DNA of 24,704 bases, from positions 3,799 through 28,502 of the forward strand of contig CDMY01000687.1 in assembly GCA_001179505.1 (NCBI GenBank), in the 5' to 3' direction. This DNA is from Vitrella brassicaformis. Taxonomy: Eukaryota > Sar > Vitrellaceae. Numbering within the stretch: position 1 is the stretch's first letter; each line of letters starts with the position of its first letter. Below are positions 7,673-17,795 of this stretch, one piece after another. Made by a program: the position numbers and the translations under genes. The notes below the pieces were generated by a model. That model searched no databases. It was given only the letters and a program-made list of their open reading frames with translations, and was not told the origin of the DNA.

Positions 7673-8890
7673 CTGACAGAAGGGAGACACGAGTGAATGT
7701 ATAAGACACGAATGTATAAGACACGAGACGCTGCAAGTACCTCTTTTTTGTCGATGACCTTCCGACTGATCTGCATCAAACCTTTGCCTTCAAACGGTGG
7801 TCGACCTGCCGATTATGCCTGCTGTCTCATATTGTGTCTCGCCTGTTTTTTGATCTGCTGCTGACCTCCATGAAGCTCGCCCAGTACTTAGAACGCACAT
7901 ACGCAGGTGCACAAGAGAGAGCTGATGAACTAGTGGTTTGAACCATGTCTCTTTTGTATGTGGGACTGCTTACTGCCGCCCAAAGCCCATACGTCCGCCT
8001 TGACAGTCGACTTGTCCACTGACAGAGAGAACAACAAGCGCCTGAAGTAATATTGACTCGCTTCGCTTACAGTCTGTGTTGTAGCCCTCGGGGGGCATAT
8101 CTATAGCCACGAGTCATTTCTGCTCTCGTGAGCCGCACTGTGAACGATCCGTGTGTGAATACCGGCGGTCACCGTTGTCTTCCTCTGAGCACCGCGAATC
8201 ATCCCGAAATCCGATATCTTGATCTTTTGGCGGTGACCCAACTGACAAATAAGTGAAACAACAACAAGAGTTCTGAAACTGTGTGAAAGAGAGGATCTCT
8301 GTTGTGGCCGACCAAAATGTTTTCAGGTTTCAAATCTCTGTGGACGACTTGGTTATCGTGAAGATATTAAACGCCCTCACAGATCTGTGAGCAAGACACA
8401 CACACGCAGACAGGGGCACTCATAGATGACGGAGACATAAGAGACCTGTCCATGCTCCTTTCGGCCTGTTTGGCGAAGCTGTCTCGCACATCGGGCGGCA
8501 GCGGTCGGTGCTTGGTCAGATAGGATGCCAGGGAGCCGCCCTCACACAACTCTGACAATGGCGAGGAGACACGAGAAGGGACAAGGCGCACGGATGAAAA
8601 GAAGAGTGAACTGACAACCTATGACGATCATGAGTCCGTGTTTGTCGTCTCTGCAGACGCCCAGCAGCTGTACTATGTTTGGGTGTCGGAGCTGAGCCAT
8701 AGGCAATGCCTCCTTGAGCACCTCCATGAACTGCACTGCACTCAAATGGGTCTCCCCCTTACTGGCGTGCAAGCTCGCAAGGGAAGGAGGCCGAGTCCCG
8801 CCCGATAATATGCAGGGTGTGTTTGTGTACCTAGAGCTGTGGCTGACCCTTTTACCCATTCAAGCAGCCCCTTCATCCCACCTCATCTAG

Positions 8891-11800
8891 CGGGCACCGC
8901 GTCTGCTGCCAGAACGGGCTCTACAAGCCAACGAGAGCTACGACGGCAGCTGCAAGTGGACAGACTGCACCAAGTGGTACGTGCTGTCCGTCTCAGTGGC
9001 CTTCCGGCCCACGAGCACGTCAGAACGATCGATCCTGCCACTGGACACGATTGATGAGCTCTCCAGCGCTGAGTGTGCGCCGTGCGCTGCTGACGCTGAT
9101 GCGCTCAGCAGGCTGACGCTGAAGACCGGCCTGATGAACAAGACTGAGGCGGCAATCTTTGCGACGGACTTCTGCTCCGTGTCTTTCATCGTGTGTATTC
9201 GACTACTTGATGGGGCTGAGGGGTATCTGCTGCTGTTGTGGGGTCAGGTGGGGGACGGATGGGCGGCGTCCCTTAGAACAGAAGGGAAGACGGTGCCTTT
9301 CCCGCCTGAAGTCTATGAGCTGGAGGCCATTCTTGGGTTTGTGGATTGTGACTGTCCCCTTTGAGGGCCAGCTGATGGAGGGCATTGGCAATTTAGCGAC
9401 GCTGCGGCTGCTCGTATTAAGAGAATGTGCGCACAAAGAACGCCGACAAGAACACAAGGATCACATTTCCATGTCTCTATTTGGGTGTCTCAGACACACA
9501 TGTACGGGAGCCTACCCGTGTCGCTTGGCAACCTGACGTCTCTCAAGGTCCTATCCGTTGTAGGCTCATTGCAGGAGGTCGCTTTCTCAGGACCGCTCCC
9601 CCCCGCGCGACTACAGTCCCTCTTGGGGCTCTGGATCATGGACACCTCATTCGAGGGCTCGTTGGATAAGCTCGTCAATCTCACGCAACTCAAGTACCTT
9701 GTTCTCCGGCGGCCTGGCCTATGGCTTTCACGTATTCCTCCCACCCTCGGCCCCAACCTGACGTCTCTTGTGCTCAGCGATGTCGGCCTGAGCGGCCCCT
9801 TGTCTGATGGGTTTGGATTGACCTGGCCGTATCTCGTGGGGCTGGACCTGTCGTACAATACGGTCGGTCGAGATATCACGGGAAAACAGGGCACTACCGT
9901 TGATCATCATGGCTGACTTGCTGTTGCAGTTATCAGGGCCGCTCCCCGCAGCGCTTGGCAACGCGACAGGTATACAAAGAATCGATCCTTGCTGCCAAGG
10001 GGGGACGAATGGAGGCTTCCAGGGCAGCCTTCCGGCTGAGTGGGGCTCACTCACAAAACTGAAACTTCTCTATCTGAACTCAAGCAATCTGACTGGCACC
10101 ATCCCTGAGCAGTGGGGTAGCTTATCGTCCTTGCAGTGGCTGGATTTGGGAGCCAATCGGCTCTCGGGGACCTTAAATGCTGTCGGCTCACTTCGGAATC
10201 TCAAGGAATTAGATCTTCACAACAACCAGGTCCCGTCGGTGAATTCACGCACCTGCCGCCACTGTTCTGTTCCGGCCACTTCTCTCTCACTTCTCTCTCT
10301 CCCCCTATGTGTATGTGTGTATGTCATTTCAATGTAGTTCACAGGACAGGTGCCTGGCGGCCTTGGGGAGTGCAGGGACTTGGTGATATTCAACGCTTCG
10401 CAAAACCAAGTCGGTGAAGAGACGCAGAAGGAAATGGATGACTATTCACAGATGCCTTTTTGTTGCAGCTTTCGGGGCCGCTCTCCGCAGCGCTTGGCAA
10501 TGCGATGAATCTAGCTGAAATCGATCTTTGCTGCCAGACCGATGGAGGCTTCCAGGGCAGCCTTCCTGCTGAGTGGGGCTCACTCACAAAGCTCGGAATT
10601 CTCCTTTTCAGACGAAACAATCTCATCGGCGCCATCCCTGAGCAGTGGGGTAACTTATCGTCGTTGCAGTGGTTGGATTTGCAAATCAATCGGCTCTCGC
10701 GGACCTTACATGCCGTCGGCACTCTTCGGAATCTCAAAGGATTATATCTTAGCAACAACCAGGTCCGATCAATTTCTGCCCGATCCCCGCCTTTGTACTG
10801 TCACTTCTCTCTCTCCCTCTGTGTGTGTGTGTGTGTGTGTGTCACTTCTATGTAGTTAACAGGACAGGTGCCTGACCGCCTGGGGGAGTGCAGGGACTTG
10901 GTGATGTTCCACGCTCCGCAAAACCAAGTCGGTGAAGAGATGGAGGAAAAAGATGACTATTCACAATGCCTTCTTGTTGCAGTTATCAGGGCCGCTCTCC
11001 GCAGCGCTTGGCAACGCGACGGATATACAAGCAATCGATCTTTGCTGCCAAGGGGGGACGAATGGAGGCTTCCAGGGCAGCCTTCCTGCTGAGTGGGGCT
11101 CACTCACAAAACTCGAGTTTCTCAGTTTGAGAGAAAACAATCTTACTGGCGCCGTCCCTGAGCAGTGGGGTAACTTATCGTCGTTGCAGTGGCTGGATTT
11201 GGGAGCCAATCGGCTCTCGGGGACCTTAAATGCTGTCGGCACTCTTCGGAATCTCAAGGAATTAGATCTTCGCAACAACCAGGTCCGGGCGGTGAATTCA
11301 CGCACCTGCCGCTACTCTTCTGTTCCGGCCAGTTCTCTCTCACTTCTCTCTCTCCCTCTGAGTGTGTGTGTGTGTGTGTGTATGTGTGTGTGTTTCTGTC
11401 ATTTCGATGTAGTTCACAGGACAGGTGCCTGACGGCCTGGGGGAGTGCAGGAACTTAGTGATTTTCACCGCTGCGAAAAACCAAGTCGGTGAAGAGACGC
11501 AGAAGGAAATGGATGACTATTCACAGATGCCTTTTTGTTGCAGCTCTCGAGGCCGCTCCCCGCAGCGCTTGGCAACGCGATGAATCTAGCACAAATTGAT
11601 CTTTGCTGCCAAGGGGGGACGAATGGAGGCTTCCAGGGCAGCCTTCCTGCTGAGTGGGGCTCACTCAGAAAGCTCGAGTTTCTCAATTTGAGACAAAGCA
11701 ATTTGACTGGCACCATCCCTGAGCAGTGGGGTAACTTATCGTCATTGCAGTTGCTGGATTTGAGAGCCAATCGGCTCTCAGGGACCTTGAATGCTGTCAG

Positions 11801-13007
11801 CTGGCTTCGAAATCTCAAGGAATTAGATTTTAGCAACAACACGTAAGAGCTCTGTTATCGTGAAGCGAGACAGGTCATACTTTTTTTGCAGATTCACAGC
11901 CCTAGCGCCCTCACTTGAAAAGTGGACAAAACTGCGAGAGCTTGAGCGGCAACTCACTAACCGGAATGCTACCTCCTCGAAAGCCCCTCGTGTCACTCAG
12001 AAGACTCGACCTCAGCTTTAATCGTATTGAGGGCCTTACTGGAAACGGCTCTCTTCCCGAAACGTAAGATACACATTGTGCTACACATTGTGACAGTGAT
12101 TGTCTTCAGGCTAGAGGAGCTTTATCTTCGCAACAATACTCTTCGCTCCATTCCAACCACATGGTCTCGTCTGCCTGCTGTGAAGCAGATAGAATTGAGA
12201 AGCAACAGCATTGATTCACGCGGCTGGCCGAGATGGTTTCAGACACCAAAAGGATACTGTGACAACTATCATAAATGTAGGCAAATAAAGTGCATATTAT
12301 CTGCATTTGTGCTCTGTGTGCTGTTAGTGACGCGTTTTGAAGATGAAGCAATGCTATCCGCACCAAATCCTCCCTTCTGTATGATACGGATGTGCGTAGA
12401 TTGTGTGATTACTACGTTTTCATGCCGTCTTCAGGGGCTCTTGTGCATACGCCAAACTTCTCTCACAACCCTCTGGAAATCGATGTCATTCACTTTCTAC
12501 AGCCATTTCGAGCGTTGCCGAGGCGAGTAGGAGAGACACACTGTATCTATGAATTGAGTACACGAGTGTGTGTATGTGTGCAGTCTGACGTATCTCAGCT
12601 GTGAGAACTGTGTGTTATTTGGCGCCATAACTGATGACGCTCTCTGTTATGTCGAGATAGAGGAGCTACGAAAGTGGCTTAGAAAGCCCTCTGAGATACC
12701 TGTAAGCACACTGCATGCTTCCTACGTCAACTCTTACTATCTTCGGCCTACAATGGTGTTTATCCGACAGATAGTTTTGCGGGTCTCTCAAAAGGCGGCA
12801 CTTTGGAACTTAATTCAAACAAGATCTCGATGGTCTCCATTCGCCGCCCAGCCTTCAATGCTAAGCCATATGGGTGGCTTTCGAGCCCTTCGAGGCTCGC
12901 TGCTTCTGTGTGGTTACGGAACACCACGCTTGAAAAGTTTGAGATGTCGGTTTCTCACGATGAATGGCCGAGAAAGTTGGACTTACACTTCAATCCTGTT
13001 AAGGGGT
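8891..13007 (+). CDS. large leucine-rich-repeat protein gene, multi-exon, disrupted
   Basis: LRR proteins mostly bind other proteins. The repeats here follow the plant-like pattern LxGxIPxxWGxLxxLxxLxLxxNxLSG. The 5' part (from 8891, no ATG assigned) encodes a cap-like segment, SYDGSCKWTDCTKWYVL, then weaker LRRs (9310-9410, 9495-9862). Well-defined exons follow: 9930-10229, 10338-10409, 10469-10762, 10856-10927, 10983-11282, 11413-11484, 11544-11842, 11892-12063 and 12110-12276. Less certain ones lie near 12313-12390, 12434-12520, 12582-12700 and 12784-13007. Frame breaks occur near 9330-9364 (FLGLWI continues in another frame) and near 11935-11945 (LRELE.. against LSGNSLTGMLP). The last exon runs into retroelement sequence. 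No kinase domain, clear signal peptide or membrane anchor was found. It may be a pseudogene, or the indels may be assembly errors. Confidence 0.82.
9930..11842 (+). repeat. tandem amplification of an LRR exon pair with its introns
   Basis: Four copies of a ~300-nt exon (300, 294, 300, 299 nt) start at 9930, 10469, 10983 and 11544, giving periods of 539, 514 and 561 bp. Three copies of a 72-nt exon lie between them (10338-10409, 10856-10927, 11413-11484). The introns are duplicated too: the first kind keeps a CTCTCTCCC plus GT-repeat tail of variable length, the second kind ends TTGTTGCAG. Each 72-nt exon is exactly 24 codons, one LRR, and borders are phase 0 except the last donor. Exon peptides differ by substitutions and a two-codon deletion in copy 2. 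Confidence 0.95.
10821..10842. repeat. GT microsatellite in an LRR intron
   Basis: (GT)11 close to the 3' splice site of the second long LRR intron. The sister introns carry shorter or interrupted GT runs (10307-10325 and 11361-11395), so the microsatellite changed length after the exon-pair duplication. Confidence 0.9.
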
Positions 13008-14251
13008 GGGTGCGCGGCGTGCGCGCGCTCACGTCTGCTGCCCGCAACTTCCCACACACGGCCCACGCGGCAATGACGAGGTCTCTGCAGATGGAGTGGG
13101 ACTACGTCTTTCGTGTCGTGCTCACCGACGAGTGCGCTCTCAGCCCCCTCCGCGAGGCCATCGCCAAGGAGCTGCTGCCGGCCCTCCTCGGCGGCCCTGT
13201 GACGCCGTCCGAGGTCGACCTGATGCTGCTGCCTGCCCGGCATAGCGGCACCGGCATATGTGACCCTCTCGACCGTGCCGCAGCCGCCTACCCCGCTTCC
13301 CGCGCGAGCACCAAGGTGGTCTCCAAGTCCGTCCAAGGCAAGGCTCCGTTCCACCCTGGCGACCATCGTGCCACCATCCGCCACGCCCTCACCCGGAGCA
13401 AGCAGCAGCAGGACGTCGCCCACAAGACCAAGAGGGAGGCCGCCCTGCCGCACATCGACCGCCGGCGCCATCGCGTCCTCTCCCGCAGCGCCGAGTACAA
13501 GACGTCCGGCTGGCTGACCACCCTCCCGTCGACAGACAACAACACTGGTCTTGATGCTGCGGAGTTTCGAGATGCCCTCAACATGCGTTACGGCCGTCAC
13601 CCCCCCGGCCTCGCTGCACGCTGCGACCACTGCAACCAGCCCCTCACCGTCGACCATGCGCTGTGCTGCAAGCGGTACGGCCTGGTGATTCGTCGCCACG
13701 ACGAGCTGCGGGACACTTTTGCCGAGCTGATTGGGATGGCGTGGGGGGACGCTGGTGTGCGTCGGGAGGTGGTGTTGAAGGAGGGAGAGGAGGGGGAGGG
13801 TGGGGTCAGGGCGGACATCGTCGCTCGGGGCGTGTGGGAGCGGCAGGCGGCTGCGTCGTTTGACATCTGTATTACGGATCCTGACGCAACGTCTTACGCT
13901 TCCAAGAACCGATCGACCAAGTCCATCCTGAAGCAGCACGAGACCGCCAAGAAGAAGAAATACCGCTCGGCCGTCTGCGACTCCCGCGTGACCTTCTGCC
14001 CTCTGGTGGTGACGTGTGACGGTGTGTGGGGACACGATGCCAACGTGTTCATCGCCCACATGGCTCATGCGCTGTTGGAGAAGGAGGGGTGGAAGGGTCG
14101 GGGGTTCAGTCATGTGTCTGGATGGATTCGCTCTCGCTTGTCTATCGCCCTCGCGCGTGCGACTAGCTTCTGTCTGCGTGGGGGAGGGAGGGGAGGGTTT
14201 GCGGGACTGGGGTGTGCTGATGGGGCGGGGATTGATCCCTCCTCCCCTTGA
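13008..14251 (+). mobile_element. C-terminal half of a retroelement with restriction-like endonuclease domain
   Basis: A G+C-rich open frame, continuous with the LRR exon upstream (12803-14251, 482 codons). GWVRGVRALTSAARNFPHTA, then RSLQMEWDYVFRVV and LLPARHSGTGICDP resemble the post-RT region of non-LTR elements. A C2HC finger follows (CDHCNQPLTVDHALCC; C274, C277, H285, C288/C289). After it come RRHDELRDTF and a PD-(D/E)XK-like core: RADIVARGVWE (D338), FDICITDPDA (D354), a Lys cluster near 384-388, then PLVVTCDGVWGHDA and WIRSRLSIALARATSFCLRG. Together these match the restriction-like-endonuclease C-termini of site-specific LINEs. No RT is present, so the copy is 5'-truncated. Base composition differs sharply from the LRR part. 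Confidence 0.8.
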
Positions 14252-14399
14252 GCCTGTTTGAGTCTGCGTGCTGATGGGACTGTATTTGTATGAGTATCAC
14301 GGACACACAGACGAGTGTTACGGTTAATGACAGTTTCCCCCCCAGACAATGACGACTCACTGAAGGCTGACTTTCTCTGCCTTTGGTCCCTGTTTGCAG
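14252..14399 (+). other. short spacer before the Myb gene
   Basis: Between the retroelement stop and the first recognised Myb-gene exon. It contains a C8 run at 14337-14344 followed by AG, and a good pyrimidine tract and TTTGCAG acceptor at 14399. The start codon of the Myb gene was not found here: the ATG at 14348 meets a stop after four codons. Confidence 0.4.
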
Positions 14400-16438
14400 G
14401 CTGTGGTCGTTCGCAAACGATATGCGCCGGTGAGAATGACTGGCGAGCGGAGTTTCATGTTTGCGGACGTGTCTGTGAACGATTTCTCTGCAGGGCAAAG
14501 TGCAGCCGCACGCTGACCACTTCATCACCAAGCGTCCCGCAAAGAGGACATTCAGAGATCGCCAGGGCAGCGACATTTTCGCTCTCACTGGGGTAAGGAT
14601 GCACTCACGTACAGGTCACGTGAACGCCCATCGCTGCGGGTATCCATTGGTGTGGCAGGTGGGCTTCACTGAGGAAGAAGATGCCATGATCCTGAGGATG
14701 CTGCCGGAGGTAGCGGCGGTCTGCGGGCGGGACTATGAGGAGATCAAAGGCACGGGCAGATTGATGAAAGCCATGGATGCAGTGATGTCACTGAATGATG
14801 TGTCTGCCCGTGTGTCTTCTTCTGGTTTTGGCTGTCAGAGTTGGCGAAGAGGGGAGTCGATCGCTGCAATGACGTTTTGCACAAGGAGGGCGTGTGGACT
14901 CAGCTGGGTAAGACGCAGATGGATCTGTGTACTCACAGAGCACACACATCATCCCAATGTGTGTGTGTGTGTGTGTGTCTGGTCAACTCAGCTGGCCACT
15001 TTCCCCACCGCACCGTCGCTGCAGTCCGCCGCCGGGCACTCTTGCTGCTGGCCAGTGAAGAGCCCAACATCAAGAGCGGCAGGTGGGCACCCGACGAGGA
15101 GAGAAAACTTCTCCGACTGATGCGCCGCCTCGGCAGAGACCTCAAGGTCAGCTGCAGAATACAAACAGAGAAACAACTGTCTGATACAGACACACATGTG
15201 GGTGTGCTGTGTGCAGGTGTTGTCTGAGAAGCTGCACCGCAAGCAGGAGTCTGTGCGCAAGAAGGTCAGGCAGATGCAGCGCAGCGAGCAGCGCCAGCGA
15301 GATGAGGAGACCACCAAGTGCGAGGACGTGGAGGAGTGGAGCACAGACACGAGCACATCGGCTAATGAGAGCGGCTCGACCGGCACAGCAACCGGCACAG
15401 CAACCGACAAGCTGACGGACAAGGACGACGACGGCCTTCTGTCTATCATCCAGTGAGTTTGGACACGTTCATCAATGGACAGACAGCTCTCCCCCTGTCC
15501 TGCCACTGTATCTGTCTGCATTGTTCTGTGTGTGTGCGTGCGCAGGGAGGAGACGGGCCTGCAGCTGCCTCTGCCCAACCTCACCTGGAAGGAGATAGCA
15601 CCAAGCGTTCGCTCTCAAATGGGCAAAAAGGTCACCGATTCCCGCCTAAGGGCGTTTTATAGCGGCCTCTTCGTCCGGCGTGCGTGCAAGACTCTCAGGA
15701 TCTCGCGGGACGCGGTGAACGATGTGCGCAGCAAGGAAGGAAGGACCTGTGCCAAGACACTGTACACACACATCCCCCACTGGTTCCCGCGTGTCTGTGT
15801 GTCTACGCTTTGCTACGTAGTTGCTCTTCCGCGTTCTCCTTCGCTACGTCAAGAGGGTCTTCGCCATCACACCTGGTGCGGCCCATTCAGGGTGGATCAA
15901 CGAGATCGACACCGCGGCCGCCACGTACTTCTGGCCGCAGTTGGAAGTCAGGCGCTTCTTCAAGGTAACCCAACACGACACACACCGCACCGATCATGTC
16001 GTCGCTTGCCTCCCTTCTCCCCGGCAGACTCGGTTTGACTCGCAAAGGATCCAGATCCTCCTCGATCGGGACACCTCCCCCGTCAAGCAGGTCAAGAGGC
16101 TCCACAAAGCCCTCAGCTGCAAAAAGCTGAAGGAGGAGGATGCGGCCACCATCGACAAGATCGTGCAGCTATACAGCAAACCGGCCGACAGCACTGGCGG
16201 CACAAGCAGCAGCAGCACGGCGGCGAGTGGCATCGAGGCGGCTGAGAGAGCGCCTGGCAAGGCCACCAAGAAGCGGCGCAGGGGTGGGGAGGAGATCTCC
16301 ATGAGGCCGTCGGACAGCCCGTTCGCCAGCCTAGCCGAGCCAGAGGGAGAGTGCGTGAGCGGCATGGACGACGCCACCAACAGCACCCCTCCCCCACAGA
16401 AGAAAAAGCGCAAAAGGGGCAAGAGGCCGACGGAGTAG
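14400..16438 (+). CDS. Myb/SANT-domain DNA-binding protein (REB1/TTF-I-like), nine exons, 5' end unresolved
   Basis: Probable nuclear DNA-binding protein. The exons are 14400-14429, 14494-14592, 14659-14809, 14839-14907, 14992-15146, 15217-15452, 15546-15723, 15821-15964 and 16028-16438. All phases join, giving about 490 residues. Exon 3 holds one Myb/SANT start (VGFTEEEDAMILRMLPEVAA). Exon 4 gives LAKRGVDRCNDVLHKEGVW and exon 5 a second repeat, GRWAPDEERKLLRLMRRLG, continued by exon 6 VLSEKLHRKQESVRKKVRQ. An acidic, Ser/Thr-rich linker follows, then a segment (NLTWKEIAPSVRSQMGKKV) that may be a third, diverged repeat. The C-terminus is low-complexity with two basic clusters (KKRRR and KKKRKRGKR), likely nuclear localisation signals. 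Tandem Myb repeats with this spacing are typical of REB1/TTF-I rDNA terminator-binding factors; a generic Myb is possible. The intron between exons 3 and 4 would be only 29 nt. Confidence 0.82.
14959..14979. repeat. GT microsatellite in a Myb-gene intron
   Basis: GT repeat of about ten units shortly before the acceptor at 14990-14991. It is the same arrangement of a GT run next to a 3' splice site as in the LRR introns. Confidence 0.85.
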
Positions 16439-17711
16439 ACAGGGCAGGGGGATGCAGGGAGATGGGGCCGTGGGTGTCTGTGTGGCTGTGTGTCGGTGTG
16501 GCCAGCTGGCTCAAGTGGGGGCCATACACACACTGGCAGGGGGTGACTGGGGGACAGCACGCGCACCCGAAGGGCGGCCCGTTTGCTGTGCTGTGTTGTT
16601 GATATTGCATGCATGCATGTATCGGTGTGCTGGGCCTCGGGCTGCCTTTTTCTTCCCTGCCTTGCTGAGGCAGATCACTGCATGTGTTGTCCGCGTCAGC
16701 TTTTTTTGCTCGCGGCCTCACCGTTGTTTTTCCTGTGTAGAAAGAAGGTCCACATGCTTTTGTAGGCAAAGTCGCGTCAGCGTGGCGGCAATTTTGGGTG
16801 CGTGCAAGCAGCGGGCAGCCAGGCTGGCCCGCTCCGCTCCCATTTGGTAGCTCTGGTGGTAGCGAAGTCACTGAACTGCGCACCTGACTGAGTGTGCCCC
16901 ATTTTTTGAGGGGCCACTTTGTGAGTACGTGCGTGTCTGGCAGCGACCTTTTTTTGCCGGTGGGCGGGCTGCTTGGATGACTCGTGCCTGGATGAGAGTG
17001 GTGCTGTCTACCTTTCCCCCTCTGTCTGTTTGCATGGCGCAGTGAAGTGAAGTGGTCTGTCTGAATGCTGTTGTCTTGACTGACTGCAGCTCTACAATGA
17101 AACGGTGTGAGTAAATGGCTGGATGGAATGCTTCGTTGCGCAAGTCACAAATGACACGGTCTCACCTGGCTCTCGGACAGCCGATGCGTTGTCTGTGCCT
17201 ATGCATACAGCCAGCTGTGTTTCTTTCGATGGCTGGATGCCTGGCCTGTCTGTCTGTCTGCCTGCCTGCCTGTGTAACTTAATAGATGAATTGGCTTCAT
17301 TCATGTGGATGCACGTGTAGCTGCACGTCGGTGAGTACTCTGGTGCGCATGGCAGGGCAGGCAGTCATCGATGGCTGGCCGGCCGGTAGGTTGGCTGATT
17401 GCGTCTTGGCACAGACAGACACCATAATAGGCCTGTCTGCCTGCCTGCCCGTATGTCCGTATCCATGAGTTAGCTAAGCGGTACTGAATTGAACCGTCAG
17501 ATACACAAGGCGGAGTGTGTCTAATGTCTTTGTTTCCCCTGACTTGGCCCAAGGTACTGACTACCATAATCACAGATCCGACTTCACGTAGTGCCTGTCT
17601 TGGGGATCAGCACTTGTGGATTAAATAAGGGGCCTTTCGTGACGTGACGTCGCTTTCCACACTGATTGATCCCCCAAGGCCCTCACGTGCAGTGCACACG
17701 CGTCTGTGTGA

Positions 17712-17795
17712 GTGTGTGTGTGTGTGTGTGTATGTGCTCTCATCTCCCTCCCTCCCTCCCTCTCTCCCTCTCTCCCTCTCTCCCTCTCTCCCTCA
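17712..17795. repeat. GT microsatellite followed by a CT-rich tract
   Basis: About ten GT units (17712-17731), then CTCATCTCCCTCCCTCCCTC and repeated CTCTCTCC up to about 17795, all pyrimidine on the plus strand. Confidence 0.9.

Larger units (their letters stand above)
6070..8859 (-). pseudogene. protein kinase plus ankyrin-repeat gene, decayed and 5'-truncated
   Basis: Multi-exon minus-strand gene. Splicing is consistent at many borders: 8859..8619 (N-lobe, LRHPNIVQLLGVCRDD), 8551..~8446 (ELCEGGSLASYLTKHRPLP), 8384..8280 (HRDLKPENILVG), 8241..8163 (KIKISDFGMIRG), 8119..8071, 8018..7974 (KADVWALGG), 7886..7866 (21 nt) and 7805..7741 (RPPFEGKGLMQISRKVIDKK). Downstream are ankyrin-type exons: ~6986..6898, 6795..6700 (TPFLEAAVKGHVGIMYIMY), 6629.. 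(GENALHWAAA) and ~6465.. (NDDTPFIAAAETMSDTEDVM), ending KYKR plus TAG at 6070. The catalytic HRD and DFG are present. The glycine loop and VAIK lysine are absent because the neighbouring LRR gene begins there. Lesions: in-frame TAA at 8367-8369 just before YLHDNQ, a six-C run at 8090-8095 that shifts the APE motif, and a stop/frameshift at ~6591. Sequencing error could explain one of these, hardly all. Confidence 0.78.

Noticed and set aside
8367-8369. Alternative genetic code with TAA as sense
   Set aside because: Other lesions (homopolymer shift, ankyrin frameshift, missing ATP-binding exon) explain the locus better as a pseudogene.
12570-13076. Alternative plus frame over the last LRR exon
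   Set aside because: The neighbouring frame has LRR spacing (LELNSNKIS..) and is continuous with the downstream domain; this one has neither.
12983-14113. Minus-strand ORF of 376 codons
   Set aside because: Antisense shadow of the G+C-rich retroelement frame; the plus frame has a recognisable finger and nuclease core.
16113-16883. Minus-strand ORFs over the last Myb exon
   Set aside because: Mirror of a G/C-rich coding exon; Cys/Pro-rich low-complexity translation.
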